DNA of 64,000 bases from Kitasatospora sp040298565 (GCF_040298565.1 NZ_JBEPAK010000008.1:3645-67644), one strand, 5' to 3'; positions 1 through 8,104 are shown, numbered from the stretch's first letter. Notes: generated by a model from the letters alone, not told the origin. Translations and numbers: made by a program.

Positions 1-1
1 G

Positions 2-271
2 CACCCGCTGGACTGGGAGAAGGACCCGTGGTTCCACCCGAGCGAGCAGTGGCCCGTCCTCGTCAGCCCGGACCGCACCGACCGCCCCGCCGTCCTGGTG
101 ACTGCCGCCGTGCTCCTTCCGGTCCCCGACGACATCCTCACCGCCCCCACCACGACCCGGCCCGGCAACGCGCTGACCCACGAGGCCAAGGCCGTGGTCC
201 ACGCCCTCGCCGAGTACGCCAACCGGCACCTTGCCCCGCTCGTCGCCGACCTGCTCGGCGGTGCCTGGTGA
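2..271 (+). CDS. 3' end of an unidentified protein of the integrative element
   Basis: Only the last 89 codons are inside the window; the frame is open from base 2 to the TGA at 269-271. The visible protein is acidic to neutral, has no membrane segment or signal, and ends LVADLLGGAW. I recognise no domain. Its stop codon overlaps the GTG start of the next gene, so it is probably cotranscribed and translationally coupled with the methyltransferase-like gene. Position inside an AICE-type element suggests an accessory or regulatory role, but no function can be read from the fragment. Confidence 0.6.
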   Translation, partial: HPLDWEKDPWFHPSEQWPVLVSPDRTDRPAVLVTAAVLLPVPDDILTAPTTTRPGNALTHEAKAVVHALAEYANRHLAPLVADLLGGAW

Positions 272-1011
272 GCGCCGCCGCTGCCCTGTCCGGCCTGTTC
301 CTCGCGGCCCGCCCGCCCGCGGCCTGGCTGCCCGATCGTCCGTGGAACGGCCTGACCGTCCTGGACGCCTACGGGTGCCAGGGCGGTGCCGGCATGGGCT
401 ACCACCTCGCCGGATACCGCGTCCTCAGCCTCGACAACGCCCCGCAGCCGAGGAACCCGCTGGCCTTCCTCCAGGCTGACGCCGTGCAGTTCATCAGGGA
501 GCACGGGCACCTCTTCGACTTCGTGCACGCCTCCCCGCCGTGCCAGCGCTACACCCGCTGCCAGAAGATCCGCCGCCGGGAGCACCCCGACCTCATCGCC
601 CCCACCCGCGCCGCCCTGCAGTCCACCGGCCGCCCGTGGGTCATCGAGAACGTCGAAGAGGCCCGCGCCGAGCTGCACGACCCGGTGCTGCTCTGCGGCA
701 CCATGTTCGGCCTGCGCACCTACCGCCACCGCCTCTTCGAGCCCGGCGGCGGACTCGCCCTCGCCCCGCCGGACCACCCGGTCCACACCGCACCGAACGC
801 CAAGATGGGCCGCCCCGTCGCCGAGGGCGAGTTCATGCACGTCGTCGGCAACTTCTCCAACGTCCCGCTCGCCCGCAGCGCGGCCGTGATGGGCATGCCC
901 TGGGCCACCCGCGACGGCCTGCGCGAAGCCATCCCCCCGGCCTACACCGAACTGATCGGCCGACAGGCAGCTGCCCAGCTGGGCGTGGCCCCCGGCAGGA
1001 GCGCGGCATGA
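268..1011 (+). CDS. DNA (cytosine-5) methyltransferase-like protein
   Basis: Would transfer a methyl group from S-adenosylmethionine to cytosine in DNA. The 247-residue protein shows a SAM-binding start (VLDAYGCQGGAGMGYHLAG, about residues 31-49), motif IV SPPCQRYT with the catalytic Cys92, and motif VI ENVEEA near residue 127. It is shorter than complete C5 methylases and has no obvious target-recognition domain, so it resembles the small phage and element-borne forms. The GTG at 268 is chosen because it overlaps the upstream stop; a longer frame back to base 28 loses coding character. It ends in an ATGA overlap with the next gene. It could protect the element from host restriction, or be catalytically reduced. 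Confidence 0.8.
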   Translation: MSAAAALSGLFLAARPPAAWLPDRPWNGLTVLDAYGCQGGAGMGYHLAGYRVLSLDNAPQPRNPLAFLQADAVQFIREHGHLFDFVHASPPCQRYTRCQKIRRREHPDLIAPTRAALQSTGRPWVIENVEEARAELHDPVLLCGTMFGLRTYRHRLFEPGGGLALAPPDHPVHTAPNAKMGRPVAEGEFMHVVGNFSNVPLARSAAVMGMPWATRDGLREAIPPAYTELIGRQAAAQLGVAPGRSAA

Positions 1012-1190
1012 GCACCTACAGCATCCCGATCGTCCACTGCGACGGCCCCGACTGCGAGGCGCCCGAGATCCACCACCCCGCCGCCCGCACCGCCGACGAC
1101 GTCCGCCGCCTCCGCCGCCCCGACGGATGGCACCAGCGCCCCGGCGGCCGGGACATCTGCCCGGTCTGCTGGGCCGCCGGGCACCGCTGA
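1008..1190 (+). CDS. small cysteine-containing element protein
   Basis: A 60-residue protein that starts in the ATGA overlap with the methyltransferase-like gene. It has two Cys pairs (CDGPDCEAP near residues 11-18 and CPVCW near residues 52-56), a spacing that suggests a small zinc-binding fold. No helix-turn-helix is evident. Proteins like this are common between the primase and modification genes of actinobacterial integrative elements, but their role is unknown. Coupling to its neighbour and G/C-rich third positions support it as a real gene. Confidence 0.6.
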   Translation: MSTYSIPIVHCDGPDCEAPEIHHPAARTADDVRRLRRPDGWHQRPGGRDICPVCWAAGHR

Positions 1191-1208
1191 CCGGTCCGGC
1201 CAGCAACC

Positions 1209-1487
1209 GTGTCCGCCTACCTGGACTGGCACGACGCCTCCCACTACGACCGCACCGGCCCCCGCCCCTGCCGCTGGTGCGGCCGTTCCACCCCGCTGCG
1301 CGACGAGCAGCGCAGGCCCACCCACAAGGTCTGCGCCGAACAGCACGCCGCCGAACAGCCCCCGCCGACGTCTGGAGACCGGCGTGAACCCCATCCTGCA
1401 ACTCGCCCTCGAACTGGCCCGGCTCGGCCTTCCCGTCCTACCGCTGCGGGCCGGGAAACGCCCGGTCGGCAACTGCCAGGCCTGTAA
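1209..1487 (+). CDS. small zinc-ribbon-like element protein
   Basis: GTG start 18 bp after the previous stop. The first 55 residues include CRWCGRSTPL and a downstream Cys/His pair (VCAEQH), compatible with a zinc ribbon. The frame then runs 104 bp into the primase-polymerase gene in another frame, and its last 35 residues (arginine- and proline-rich) look like overlap-driven sequence rather than a domain. The start and N-terminal part look genuine; the C-terminal part is doubtful. No function is assigned. Confidence 0.5.
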   Translation: MSAYLDWHDASHYDRTGPRPCRWCGRSTPLRDEQRRPTHKVCAEQHAAEQPPPTSGDRREPHPATRPRTGPARPSRPTAAGRETPGRQLPGL

Positions 1488-2256
1488 GGACAACGCCTGC
1501 GGCGGCCGACCGAACATGAAAGTCCCGGGCCCGTGCGCCTGCCCGGCGCCCTGCCACGCGTGGGCCGCCGCCACCACCGACCCCGCCGTCCTGAACAGCC
1601 CGCCGTGGCATCGCGCGTGGCGGGAGGCCGAAGCGGTGGCCTACCACCCCGGCGGCGCCGGCCTGACCGTGGTCGACCTCGACAGCGCCGGCGCCGTCAC
1701 CTGGGCCCGCACCGCCCTGCCCCCGACGCTCACCGTGCCCAGCACCCGGGGCGAACACTGGGTCTACCGGGGCGCCATGACCTCCGCCAACAAGGTCCGC
1801 CCCGACGTGGACGTCAAGTCGACCATGCAGTACGCCCGTTGGCTCGGCTACGGCGCCGGCACCATGGCGCCGCTGCCCGACGCCGTCCGCGCCCTGGTCG
1901 ACAAGGAAGAGACCACCCCGCCGCCGGCGCATGGCGCGCGGGTGGCCTCTTCGCCCCCGCCAACCTGGACCCGCACCAAAGGCCACGGCTGCCGCCACAC
2001 CGACCGCTACATCCACACCGGGCTGCAACGCGGCCTCGCCAAAATCGCCGACTGCCCCGAGACCGGCGCCGGATCGCAGGCCTACGGCGTCGCCCGCTTC
2101 CTCGCCGCCCAGCACACCCGCTGCCCCGGCCCCTGCGGACTCGACACCCTCGCCCAGCAGCTCATCGACGCCGCCGTCAACGTCGGCGTCCCCCACGACT
2201 ACGCCACCCGCGCCGTCGACCGCGGCTTCGCCGCCGCTGGCACCCACCTGGACTGA
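1384..2256 (+). CDS. bifunctional primase/polymerase (prim-pol) protein
   Basis: Replication protein of the element, expected to make primers and extend DNA during the excised, replicating stage. The 290-residue protein has the archaeo-eukaryotic primase core: an acidic pair in VVDLDS (Asp98 and Asp100) and the conserved His in HWVYRG (His125). A Cys-rich insertion at residues 31-57 (six Cys) probably binds zinc. GTG start with a GGAG-like site just upstream. With the DUF3631 protein downstream it forms the prim-pol type of AICE replication module, in place of RepSA. The small downstream gap suggests one operon. Confidence 0.85.
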   Translation: MNPILQLALELARLGLPVLPLRAGKRPVGNCQACKDNACGGRPNMKVPGPCACPAPCHAWAAATTDPAVLNSPPWHRAWREAEAVAYHPGGAGLTVVDLDSAGAVTWARTALPPTLTVPSTRGEHWVYRGAMTSANKVRPDVDVKSTMQYARWLGYGAGTMAPLPDAVRALVDKEETTPPPAHGARVASSPPPTWTRTKGHGCRHTDRYIHTGLQRGLAKIADCPETGAGSQAYGVARFLAAQHTRCPGPCGLDTLAQQLIDAAVNVGVPHDYATRAVDRGFAAAGTHLD

Positions 2257-2338
2257 CCACCCCAACGCGCCGAAGCGGCCGCCCTCTCGCCAGAGCCTGC
2301 GGCCGCTTCAACCAGCCCAACAGACTGGAGCCCCAAGC

Positions 2339-3598
2339 ATGACCGATCCCACCCCGCCCGTCACCACCACGGCCGAGGACGGCGCCGCCCTGCTGGACGA
2401 GGTCGAGCGGCACCATCGCCGCTTCAACGTCTTCCCCTCGGAGTCCGCCTACGTCGCCGTGACCCTGTGGGACGCCCACGCCCACCTGATGGACGCCTTC
2501 GAGGCCACCCCCCGCCTCGCCTTCCTCAGCCCCGAGCCCGGCAGCGGCAAGACGCGCGCGCTGGAGATCGTGGAGACCCTGGTCCCCCGGCCGCTCACCA
2601 CCGTCGATATCAGCGCCTCCGCGCTGTTCCGCTCCGTCTGCGACGAGCAGGCCCGCCCCACCGTCCTTTTCGACGAGGTCGACACCGTCTTCGGCGCGGC
2701 CGCGGGCGGTAACGAGGACCTGCGTGGCCTGATCAACGCCGGATACCGCCGCACCGGCGGCGTCGTCCGCAGCGTCCGCGACGGCGAGAACCACGTCGTC
2801 CAGAAGTTCCCCGTCTACGCCGCCCTCGTCCTCGCCGGCCTCGGCGACCTGCCCGACACCATCATGAGCCGCTCCATCGTCATCCGGATGCGCCGTCGGG
2901 CCCCCAACGAGCGCGTCGAGGCGTTCCGCCAGCGCATCCACGAAGCCGAGGGCCATGCCCTGCGCGACCGCCTCGCCGACTGGGCCGACACCGTCCGCGA
3001 ACAGCTCACCGGCGCCTGGCCCGAGATGCCCGAGGGCGTCACCGACCGCCCCGCCGACGTGTGGGAACCCCTCCTCGCCGTCGCCGACGCCGCCGGCGGC
3101 CACTGGCCCGACCGCGCCCGCACCGCCTGCCTCGAACTCGTCAACGCCGCCCAGGCCAACGACAAGGGCAGCGTCGGCGTGCGCCTGCTCGCCGACCTGC
3201 GCGACGTCTTCGCCGGAGCCGAGCGCCTCACCAGCGCCACCATCATCGAACGCCTCACCGCCATGGACGACGCCCCCTGGGCCGACCTCGACGGCCGCCC
3301 CCTCAACACCCGTTCCCTCGCCAAGCTGCTCGGCGACTACGTCACCGCCGCCAACCAGCCCATCCGCCCCCGCAACATCAAGATCGGCACCGCCGTCGCC
3401 AAGGGCTACTACGCCACCGACCTCGCCGACGCCTGGCTGCGCTACTGCCCGCCCATCCCCGAAACCACCGCTACCAGCGCTACTCCCGCTACCGCCCAGG
3501 TCAGGGCCCTTTTCCCGGTAGCGGAACCGGTAGCGGTAGCGGATACCGAACCGCCCACCACCACCGAGACCCCCGCCGAACTCACCACCGTCGGCTGA
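2339..3598 (+). CDS. DUF3631 P-loop ATPase, replication module
   Basis: A 419-residue protein with a Walker A motif (SPEPGSGKT, Lys71) and a Walker B (TVLFDEVD, about residues 108-115), followed by the helical DUF3631 region, which includes a segment resembling a winged helix (RSLAKLLGDY, about residue 325). Family members often follow prim-pol genes in actinobacterial elements and are thought to act as helicase-like or loading ATPases. The ATG at 2339 is preceded by GGAG. The last 45 codons are low-complexity and lie inside a cluster of GGTAGCGG repeats, so the 3' end of the gene may double as part of a replication origin. Confidence 0.8.
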   Translation: MTDPTPPVTTTAEDGAALLDEVERHHRRFNVFPSESAYVAVTLWDAHAHLMDAFEATPRLAFLSPEPGSGKTRALEIVETLVPRPLTTVDISASALFRSVCDEQARPTVLFDEVDTVFGAAAGGNEDLRGLINAGYRRTGGVVRSVRDGENHVVQKFPVYAALVLAGLGDLPDTIMSRSIVIRMRRRAPNERVEAFRQRIHEAEGHALRDRLADWADTVREQLTGAWPEMPEGVTDRPADVWEPLLAVADAAGGHWPDRARTACLELVNAAQANDKGSVGVRLLADLRDVFAGAERLTSATIIERLTAMDDAPWADLDGRPLNTRSLAKLLGDYVTAANQPIRPRNIKIGTAVAKGYYATDLADAWLRYCPPIPETTATSATPATAQVRALFPVAEPVAVADTEPPTTTETPAELTTVG

Positions 3599-3682
3599 CC
3601 GCACCAATCCGCTACCGCTACCCCACCCGCTACCGCCGCACCCCACCTGACCAGCGCGGTAGCGGAGTAGCGGCGGTAGCGG
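3468..3682. repeat. cluster of GGTAGCGG direct and inverted repeats (candidate iterons)
   Basis: The octamer GGTAGCGG or its complement CCGCTACC occurs at 3468, 3486, 3517, 3529, 3535, 3609, 3615, 3627, 3658 and 3675, with a one-mismatch copy at 3666. Order by orientation is two reverse, three forward, three reverse, three forward. The group covers the 3' end of the DUF3631 gene and the gap before the excisionase gene. This density is not explained by codon use and suggests a protein-binding array, an origin of replication, or paired stem-loops. Confidence 0.6.
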
Positions 3683-3723
3683 CCCCCCAGAGAAGCAAGC
3701 CAAGAGGATCAACAGGAGGCACC

Positions 3724-3924
3724 ATGACCATGCCCGCCGCCGCGATTCGCCCGGTTCTGCTGACCGCCGAGGAAGCCGCGAAGATGCTGCGCATCGGACG
3801 GTCGACGCTCTACCAGCTCCTGGCCGAGAAGGAGTTGACGTCCATCAAGATCGGGCGATCCCGTCGCATCCGGCCCGCCGACATCGAGGCCTACATCGAG
3901 CGCCAGGCCGCCAGCGCCGCCTGA
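3724..3924 (+). CDS. xis: excisionase-type helix-turn-helix protein
   Basis: A 66-residue MerR/Xis-like DNA-binding protein. The segment LLTAEEAAKMLRIGRSTLYQ gives the winged helix-turn-helix and IKIGRSRRIRPADIEAYIE gives the wing and C-terminal helix, as in the helix_turn_helix_17/excisionase family. A strong AGGAGG site (3714-3719) precedes the ATG. It lies directly upstream of the integrase gene, the usual xis-int order, so it should set the direction of recombination toward excision. It could also repress the int promoter. Confidence 0.85.
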   Translation: MTMPAAAIRPVLLTAEEAAKMLRIGRSTLYQLLAEKELTSIKIGRSRRIRPADIEAYIERQAASAA

Positions 3925-3951
3925 CCACCACCACCGACCAACCAGTCCTTC

Positions 3952-3985
3952 GAGGGCGCCGGGATGCATCATGCCCGGCGCCCTC
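3952..3985 (+). terminator. 12-bp-stem hairpin between xis and int
   Basis: GAGGGCGCCGGG (3952-3963) pairs perfectly with CCCGGCGCCCTC (3974-3985) around a 10-nt loop. There is no U-tract, as is usual for terminators in GC-rich actinobacteria. It would separate xis expression from int, or act as an attenuator. The int start is 20 bp further on. Confidence 0.6.
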
Positions 3986-4004
3986 GCCACTTCAGGAGTA
4001 CCGC

Positions 4005-5393
4005 GTGAGCGATCGCAAGACCCGCCTACCTAACATGGAATCGACCATCTACGAGGGCGCGGACGGCCGTTGGCACGGCCGGGTGACCATGGGCGTGAAG
4101 GCGGACGGCAGCCCCGACAGGCGCCACCGCAGCGCCAAGACCGAAACGGAAGTGCGGCGCAAGGTCAAGAAGTTGGAGACCGAGCGCGACGCCGGACAGG
4201 TGGCGGCGGCCGGCCGGGCGCCAACGGTCGAGCAGTGGATGACCACCTACCTGACCACCATCGCGAACCAGCGGCTGAAGCCGCGCAGCCTGGACGACTA
4301 CTGGTCCAAGACCCGGAACCACATCATCCCCGGCATCGGCCGGCACCGGCTGGACCGGTTGCTCCCGGAGCACCTGGACGAGCTGTACGCGCAGATGCGG
4401 GCCGAGGGCCGGGCCGGGTCGCACATCCTCAAGGTGCACCGGATCATCTCCCGCGCGTTGAAGATCGCCCACCGCCGAGGAAAGGTGGCCCGCAATGTCG
4501 CCACACTGGTGGACTCCCCCACCGTGGAGGAGACGGACGCGAACCCGTTCACCCAGGAGGAGGCCCGACGCTTCCTGCTCGCCGCGATGAAGCGCCCGAC
4601 CAGGGTCCGATGGGTGATCGGCGTAGGCCAGGGCCTGCGCCAGGGTGAGGCACTGGGGCTGCGCTGGAAGTACGTCGATGAGGATGCCGGCCAGATGGAC
4701 ACGTCCTGGCAGCTCCAGCGGCTGAAGTGGCGCCACGGGTGCGACGACCCGCACGCGTGCGGAGAGCGGCTCCACCGGGACGCCTGCGAGCCGGGGTGCA
4801 CCAAGCACCGCCGCTACAAGCGCGGATGCCCCAAGCCCTGTCCGCCGAAGTGCGACCGGCACGCCAGCACCTGCCCGAAGCGGCACGGCGGCGGACTCGC
4901 CTTCACCCGCCCGAAGACCAAGGGCAGCCGTCGCACGACTCCCTTGCTCCCGCCTCTGATCCCGCTGTTGCGCGAGCAGCGCCAGCAGCAGGAGGAGTGG
5001 AAAGCCGCGGCCGGCGACGGGTGGCAGGACTACGACCTCGTCACCTGCCGTCCCGACGGCCAGCCGATCGACCCCCACGCCGACTGGGAGGAGTTCAAGG
5101 AGCTGCTGGCCGAGGCGGGAATCGAGGACCGGCGCCAGCACGACGGCAGCCGCCACTCCGCCGGGACAATCCTGAACGAGCTGGGGGTGGACCCGTTCAC
5201 CATCATGGAGATCTTGGGCCACTCACAGATCAGCATGACCCGCCGCTACGTGAAGACGACCACCCCGACGACCCGGGAAGCGGCCCGGCGAATGGGCAAC
5301 GCGCTCTGGCCCCAACCGGCCGGAAGTGAGACCACAACTGAGACCACGAACACGCGAGCGGCACGCGCCCGGCGCCGCCGCCGCATGATGTAG
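4005..5393 (+). CDS. int: tyrosine recombinase, element integrase
   Basis: Site-specific recombinase that would insert and excise the element at the adjacent tRNA gene. The 462-residue protein has an N-terminal SAM-like core-binding domain (about residues 75-165) and a C-terminal catalytic domain with the first Arg in GLRQGEALGLRW, the H-x-x-R box as HDGSRHSAG, LGHSQ, and the nucleophile Tyr415 in RRYVKT. A roughly 60-residue insertion rich in Cys and His (about residues 245-290) sits between the first Arg and the H-x-x-R box, a zinc-finger-like feature seen in some streptomycete integrases. GTG start with AGGAG upstream. It ends 48 bp from the 3' end of tRNA-Thr. Confidence 0.93.
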   Translation: MSDRKTRLPNMESTIYEGADGRWHGRVTMGVKADGSPDRRHRSAKTETEVRRKVKKLETERDAGQVAAAGRAPTVEQWMTTYLTTIANQRLKPRSLDDYWSKTRNHIIPGIGRHRLDRLLPEHLDELYAQMRAEGRAGSHILKVHRIISRALKIAHRRGKVARNVATLVDSPTVEETDANPFTQEEARRFLLAAMKRPTRVRWVIGVGQGLRQGEALGLRWKYVDEDAGQMDTSWQLQRLKWRHGCDDPHACGERLHRDACEPGCTKHRRYKRGCPKPCPPKCDRHASTCPKRHGGGLAFTRPKTKGSRRTTPLLPPLIPLLREQRQQQEEWKAAAGDGWQDYDLVTCRPDGQPIDPHADWEEFKELLAEAGIEDRRQHDGSRHSAGTILNELGVDPFTIMEILGHSQISMTRRYVKTTTPTTREAARRMGNALWPQPAGSETTTETTNTRAARARRRRRMM

Positions 5394-5401
5394 ACGACAA
5401 A

Positions 5402-5429
5402 AGGCCCGGTCAGAGTACTGACCGGGCCT
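5402..5429. terminator. bidirectional terminator between int and tRNA-Thr
   Basis: Perfect 12-bp stem AGGCCCGGTCAG / CTGACCGGGCCT with a 4-nt loop. Read on the minus strand it is followed by TTTTGT, a good intrinsic terminator for the tRNA transcript; read on the plus strand it closes the integrase gene 8 bp after its stop. Confidence 0.8.
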
Positions 5430-5440
5430 CTTGGCTGCTG

Positions 5441-5487
5441 AGCCGCCTGCGGGATTCGAACCCGCGACCTACGCATTACGAGTGCGT
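5441..5487. other. candidate right attachment site (attR) in the tRNA 3' half
   Basis: AICE integrases recombine within the 3' part of a tRNA, leaving an identical segment at both ends. The tRNA 3' end faces the integrase gene, so the att identity core should be inside this stretch, covering the T-arm and possibly the anticodon arm. The partner copy (attL) would lie left of the window, so the exact core cannot be set here. This is inferred from gene order alone. Confidence 0.4.
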
Positions 5488-5514
5488 TGCTCTGGCCAAC
5501 TGAGCTAAGGCGGC
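5441..5514 (-). tRNA. tRNA-Thr (anticodon CGT)
   Basis: On the minus strand the sequence folds as a full cloverleaf: acceptor stem GCCGCCT/AGGCGGC, D-arm TAGCTCAGTTGGCCAGAGCA, anticodon loop CTCGTAA (anticodon CGT, reading ACG), and T-arm with GGTTCGAATCC. No CCA is encoded. It is the probable integration target of the element to its left, whose integrase gene lies against the tRNA 3' end; integration would rebuild the 3' part of the tRNA. Confidence 0.95.
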
Positions 5515-5685
5515 ACCGTTGCCACGTGCGGTGGCAACGCGGGTCAGTCTACACAGGTTCGCAGGTGATCCGTAGCCGAGGGGGTCGGGCCTCTGGAGGG
5601 TGGATGGTCGTCGCTTCAGTCGATCACCGGTACGACGTTACGATGAGCGCCCCCTCCCGCCCTTCCCGCACCTCCGGAGCGCATC

Positions 5686-6339
5686 GTGCTCGGCGTCAAT
5701 GACCTGGCGACCTACATCCTCGGCGCCCTCGTCATCATCCTGCTGCCCGGCCCCAACTCGCTGTACGTGCTGTCGGTCGCCGCCCGGAAGGGCATCCGGA
5801 CCGGGTACCGGGCCGCCGCGGGCGTGTTCGTCGGCGACTTCACGCTGATCAGCCTGACCTCGCTGGGCGCCGCGTCGCTGCTGAAGGCCAATCCGGCGGT
5901 GTTCGCGGTGGTGAAGTTCGGCGGTGCCGCGTACCTGCTGTGGATCGGCTTCGGGATGCTCCGGGCCGCCCGCCAGCTGTGGCGGGAGCGCCGGGCCGAG
6001 GCCGGGCCGGAGGGGGCCGAGGCGGCGCCGGAGGCGGTCGAGCGGCCGTTCCGCCGGGCGCTGGTGATCAGCCTGCTGAACCCGAAGGCGATCCTGTTCC
6101 TGCTGTCGTTCTTCACCCAGTTCGTCGACCCGTCCTACGGGGAGCCCGCGCTGTCCTTCGGGCTGCTCGGCGGCATCCTGCAGACCTTCAGCCTGCTCTA
6201 CCTCTCCCTGCTGATCTTCGCCGGCACCACGCTGGCCACCGCCTTCCGTCGCCGCAAGCGCCTGTCCGCGACCCTCACCAGCGGCGTCGCCGTCCTGTTC
6301 GCGGGTTTCGCCGCGAAGCTGGCCGTCTCCTCCGCCTGA
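5686..6339 (+). CDS. LysE/RhtB-family amino-acid exporter
   Basis: A 217-residue inner-membrane exporter of the LysE superfamily, expected to export amino acids (LeuE/RhtB-type) by proton exchange. It shows the family N-terminus with GALVIILLPGPNSLYV, the following KGIRTGYRAAAGVFVGD loop, and about six hydrophobic segments; the LLNPKAILFLLSFFTQFVD segment is also typical. GTG start with GGAG about 8 bp upstream. It is the first chromosomal gene after the tRNA and is convergent with the secreted hydrolase gene, with only 28 bp between them. Substrate cannot be decided from sequence. Confidence 0.88.
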   Translation: MLGVNDLATYILGALVIILLPGPNSLYVLSVAARKGIRTGYRAAAGVFVGDFTLISLTSLGAASLLKANPAVFAVVKFGGAAYLLWIGFGMLRAARQLWRERRAEAGPEGAEAAPEAVERPFRRALVISLLNPKAILFLLSFFTQFVDPSYGEPALSFGLLGGILQTFSLLYLSLLIFAGTTLATAFRRRKRLSATLTSGVAVLFAGFAAKLAVSSA

Positions 6340-6367
6340 CGCCGGCCCGAGGCTCGGTGACGGGCCC

Positions 6368-8104
6368 CTAGCGGCCGCACCGCTTGCCCTGCTCCGGCGG
6401 CTCCCCGGTCAGCAGGAAGTGGTCGACCGCGCCGTCCACGCAGGCGTTGTGCCGCCCGTACGCGGTGTGGCCGTCCCCGTCGTAGGTGAGCAGCCGGCCG
6501 GACTCCAGCTGTCCGGCGAGGGAGCGGGCCCAGTCGTAGGGGGTGGCCGGGTCACGGGTGGTGCCGATGACGACGATCGGGGCGGCGCCGGCGGCCCGGA
6601 TGGTGTGCGCCGCGCCGGTGGCCCGGACGGGCCAGTAGGCGCAGGTCAGCGCCATCCAGGCCATGTCGCGCCCGAAGTGCGGCGAGGCCCGCTCGAAGTC
6701 CGGCAGCGCCCGCCGCACGTCCTCCGGCGTGCGGAACGGGGCGGGCAGGTCCAGGCAGTTCACCGCCGTGTTGGCGAACATCAGGTTGGGGTACGAGCCG
6801 TCCGCTCCGCGCCCGTAGTAGGCGTCGGACAGCTTCAGCAGCCCGCTGCCGTCGCCAGCCCGGGCGTCCGCGAGCGCACTGCGCAGCTGGGGCCAGAGGA
6901 AGTCGGCGTACAGGGCCTGGATGACGCCGGTGGTGGCCTGGGAGCCGGTGAGGGGGCGCCCGTGGTCGGTGCTCGGCAGCGGGGCGGCGTGGACGGCCTC
7001 GAGCAGCGCGCTGAGCTGCTCGCCGATCTGCGGCACGGTGCGGCCGAGCGGGCAGCCCGCGCGGCCGGCGCAGTCCTCGGCGAAGGCGGCCCAGGCGGTC
7101 TCGAAGCCACCGGCCTGGGTGCGGTTGCCGGCCACCGAGTCGAGTGCCGGATCCATCGCGCCGTCCAGCACCAGCCGTCCGACCCGACTCGGGAAGAGCC
7201 CGGCGTAGGTGGCGCCGAGGAAGGTGCCGTAGGACTTGCCGACGAAGTTCAGCCGCTCGTCGCCGAGGAGCGCGCGCAGCACGTCCATGTCACGGGCGGC
7301 CTCGACGGTGCTGAGGTGGCCGAGCGCGGGCCCCGCCTGCCGCCGGCAGCCCTCGGCAAACTCCTTGTCGGCGGCGACCAGTGCGTCGACCGCCCGCTGG
7401 TCGCCGGGCTCCAGGTCGACGGCCGTGAAGGCGTCCATCCGCTCGCCGCTCAGGCAGCTGACGGGGTTGCTGCGGCCCACCCCGCGCGGGTCGAGGCCGA
7501 CCAGGTCGTAGCGGGCCCGCACCGAGCCGTCGTACGTCCGGGCGACGGCCTCCAGGTACTCGATCGCCGAGCCGCCGGGGCCGCCCGGGTTGAGCAGCAG
7601 GGAGCCCAGCCGCGGGCCGGTGCCCGGAGAGGATCCCGATCCGGCGGCCGAGCCGGTGACTGAGTTGGTGACTGAGCCGGTGGCGGGGTCGAAGCCCAGT
7701 CCGCTGCCCGGGTCGGATCCCGCTCCGGAGCCACCGGGCACGGCCACCGCCCGGGCCGCCGAGAGGGTGAGGTCGCCGTCCGCCGGGCGGTCGTAGTCCG
7801 TCGGCACCCGGAAGGTGGTGCACTCGAACCCGCCGTCGCAGGGCTGCCAGACCGGCCGCTGCGCGTAGTACGGCGCGAGCGCGTCCGGGACGGCGGCCGG
7901 CAACGGTTCCAGCGGGGTGGCGGCGGCTACGACGGCTGCGGCGCCCGCTGACGGGCCGGAGCCAGCCGCTGACGGGCCGGACGCGCCGGCCGACGCGCCG
8001 GCGGAACCGGCCGGCCCCGCGCTGCACCCGCCCGCCGACCCCGCCAGCAGCCCGAGCACCAGCACCGCGGCCGCCGACCGCGCCCGCCGACCGAAGGCCG
8101 TCAT
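6368..8104 (-). CDS. secreted alpha/beta-hydrolase, tripeptidyl aminopeptidase type
   Basis: A 578-residue exported hydrolase related to the streptomycete SlpD/SlpE/Tap proteases, which remove tripeptides from peptide N-termini outside the cell. The N-terminus has basic residues, a hydrophobic core and AGSAGGC, consistent with a lipoprotein signal with an imperfect lipobox. A Ser/Ala/Gly linker follows. Catalytic features are the oxyanion region LLLNPGGPGGS, nucleophile elbow GKSYGTFLGA, an Asp in IGTTRDPATP and His in GDGHTAYG, with the C-terminal TAP-like domain. About 45 residues of Gly/Ser-rich insertion precede the core (SNSVTGSAAGSG). The ATG at 8104 is chosen because the longer frame has no signal peptide. 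Confidence 0.88.
   Translation of the reverse strand: MTAFGRRARSAAAVLVLGLLAGSAGGCSAGPAGSAGASAGASGPSAAGSGPSAGAAAVVAAATPLEPLPAAVPDALAPYYAQRPVWQPCDGGFECTTFRVPTDYDRPADGDLTLSAARAVAVPGGSGAGSDPGSGLGFDPATGSVTNSVTGSAAGSGSSPGTGPRLGSLLLNPGGPGGSAIEYLEAVARTYDGSVRARYDLVGLDPRGVGRSNPVSCLSGERMDAFTAVDLEPGDQRAVDALVAADKEFAEGCRRQAGPALGHLSTVEAARDMDVLRALLGDERLNFVGKSYGTFLGATYAGLFPSRVGRLVLDGAMDPALDSVAGNRTQAGGFETAWAAFAEDCAGRAGCPLGRTVPQIGEQLSALLEAVHAAPLPSTDHGRPLTGSQATTGVIQALYADFLWPQLRSALADARAGDGSGLLKLSDAYYGRGADGSYPNLMFANTAVNCLDLPAPFRTPEDVRRALPDFERASPHFGRDMAWMALTCAYWPVRATGAAHTIRAAGAAPIVVIGTTRDPATPYDWARSLAGQLESGRLLTYDGDGHTAYGRHNACVDGAVDHFLLTGEPPEQGKRCGR

Noticed and set aside
28..267. Longer 5' extension of the methyltransferase-like gene starting at base 28
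   Set aside because: It overlaps the well-formed end of the preceding reading frame, which has a better codon pattern, and the GTG at 268 gives the classic overlap with its stop.
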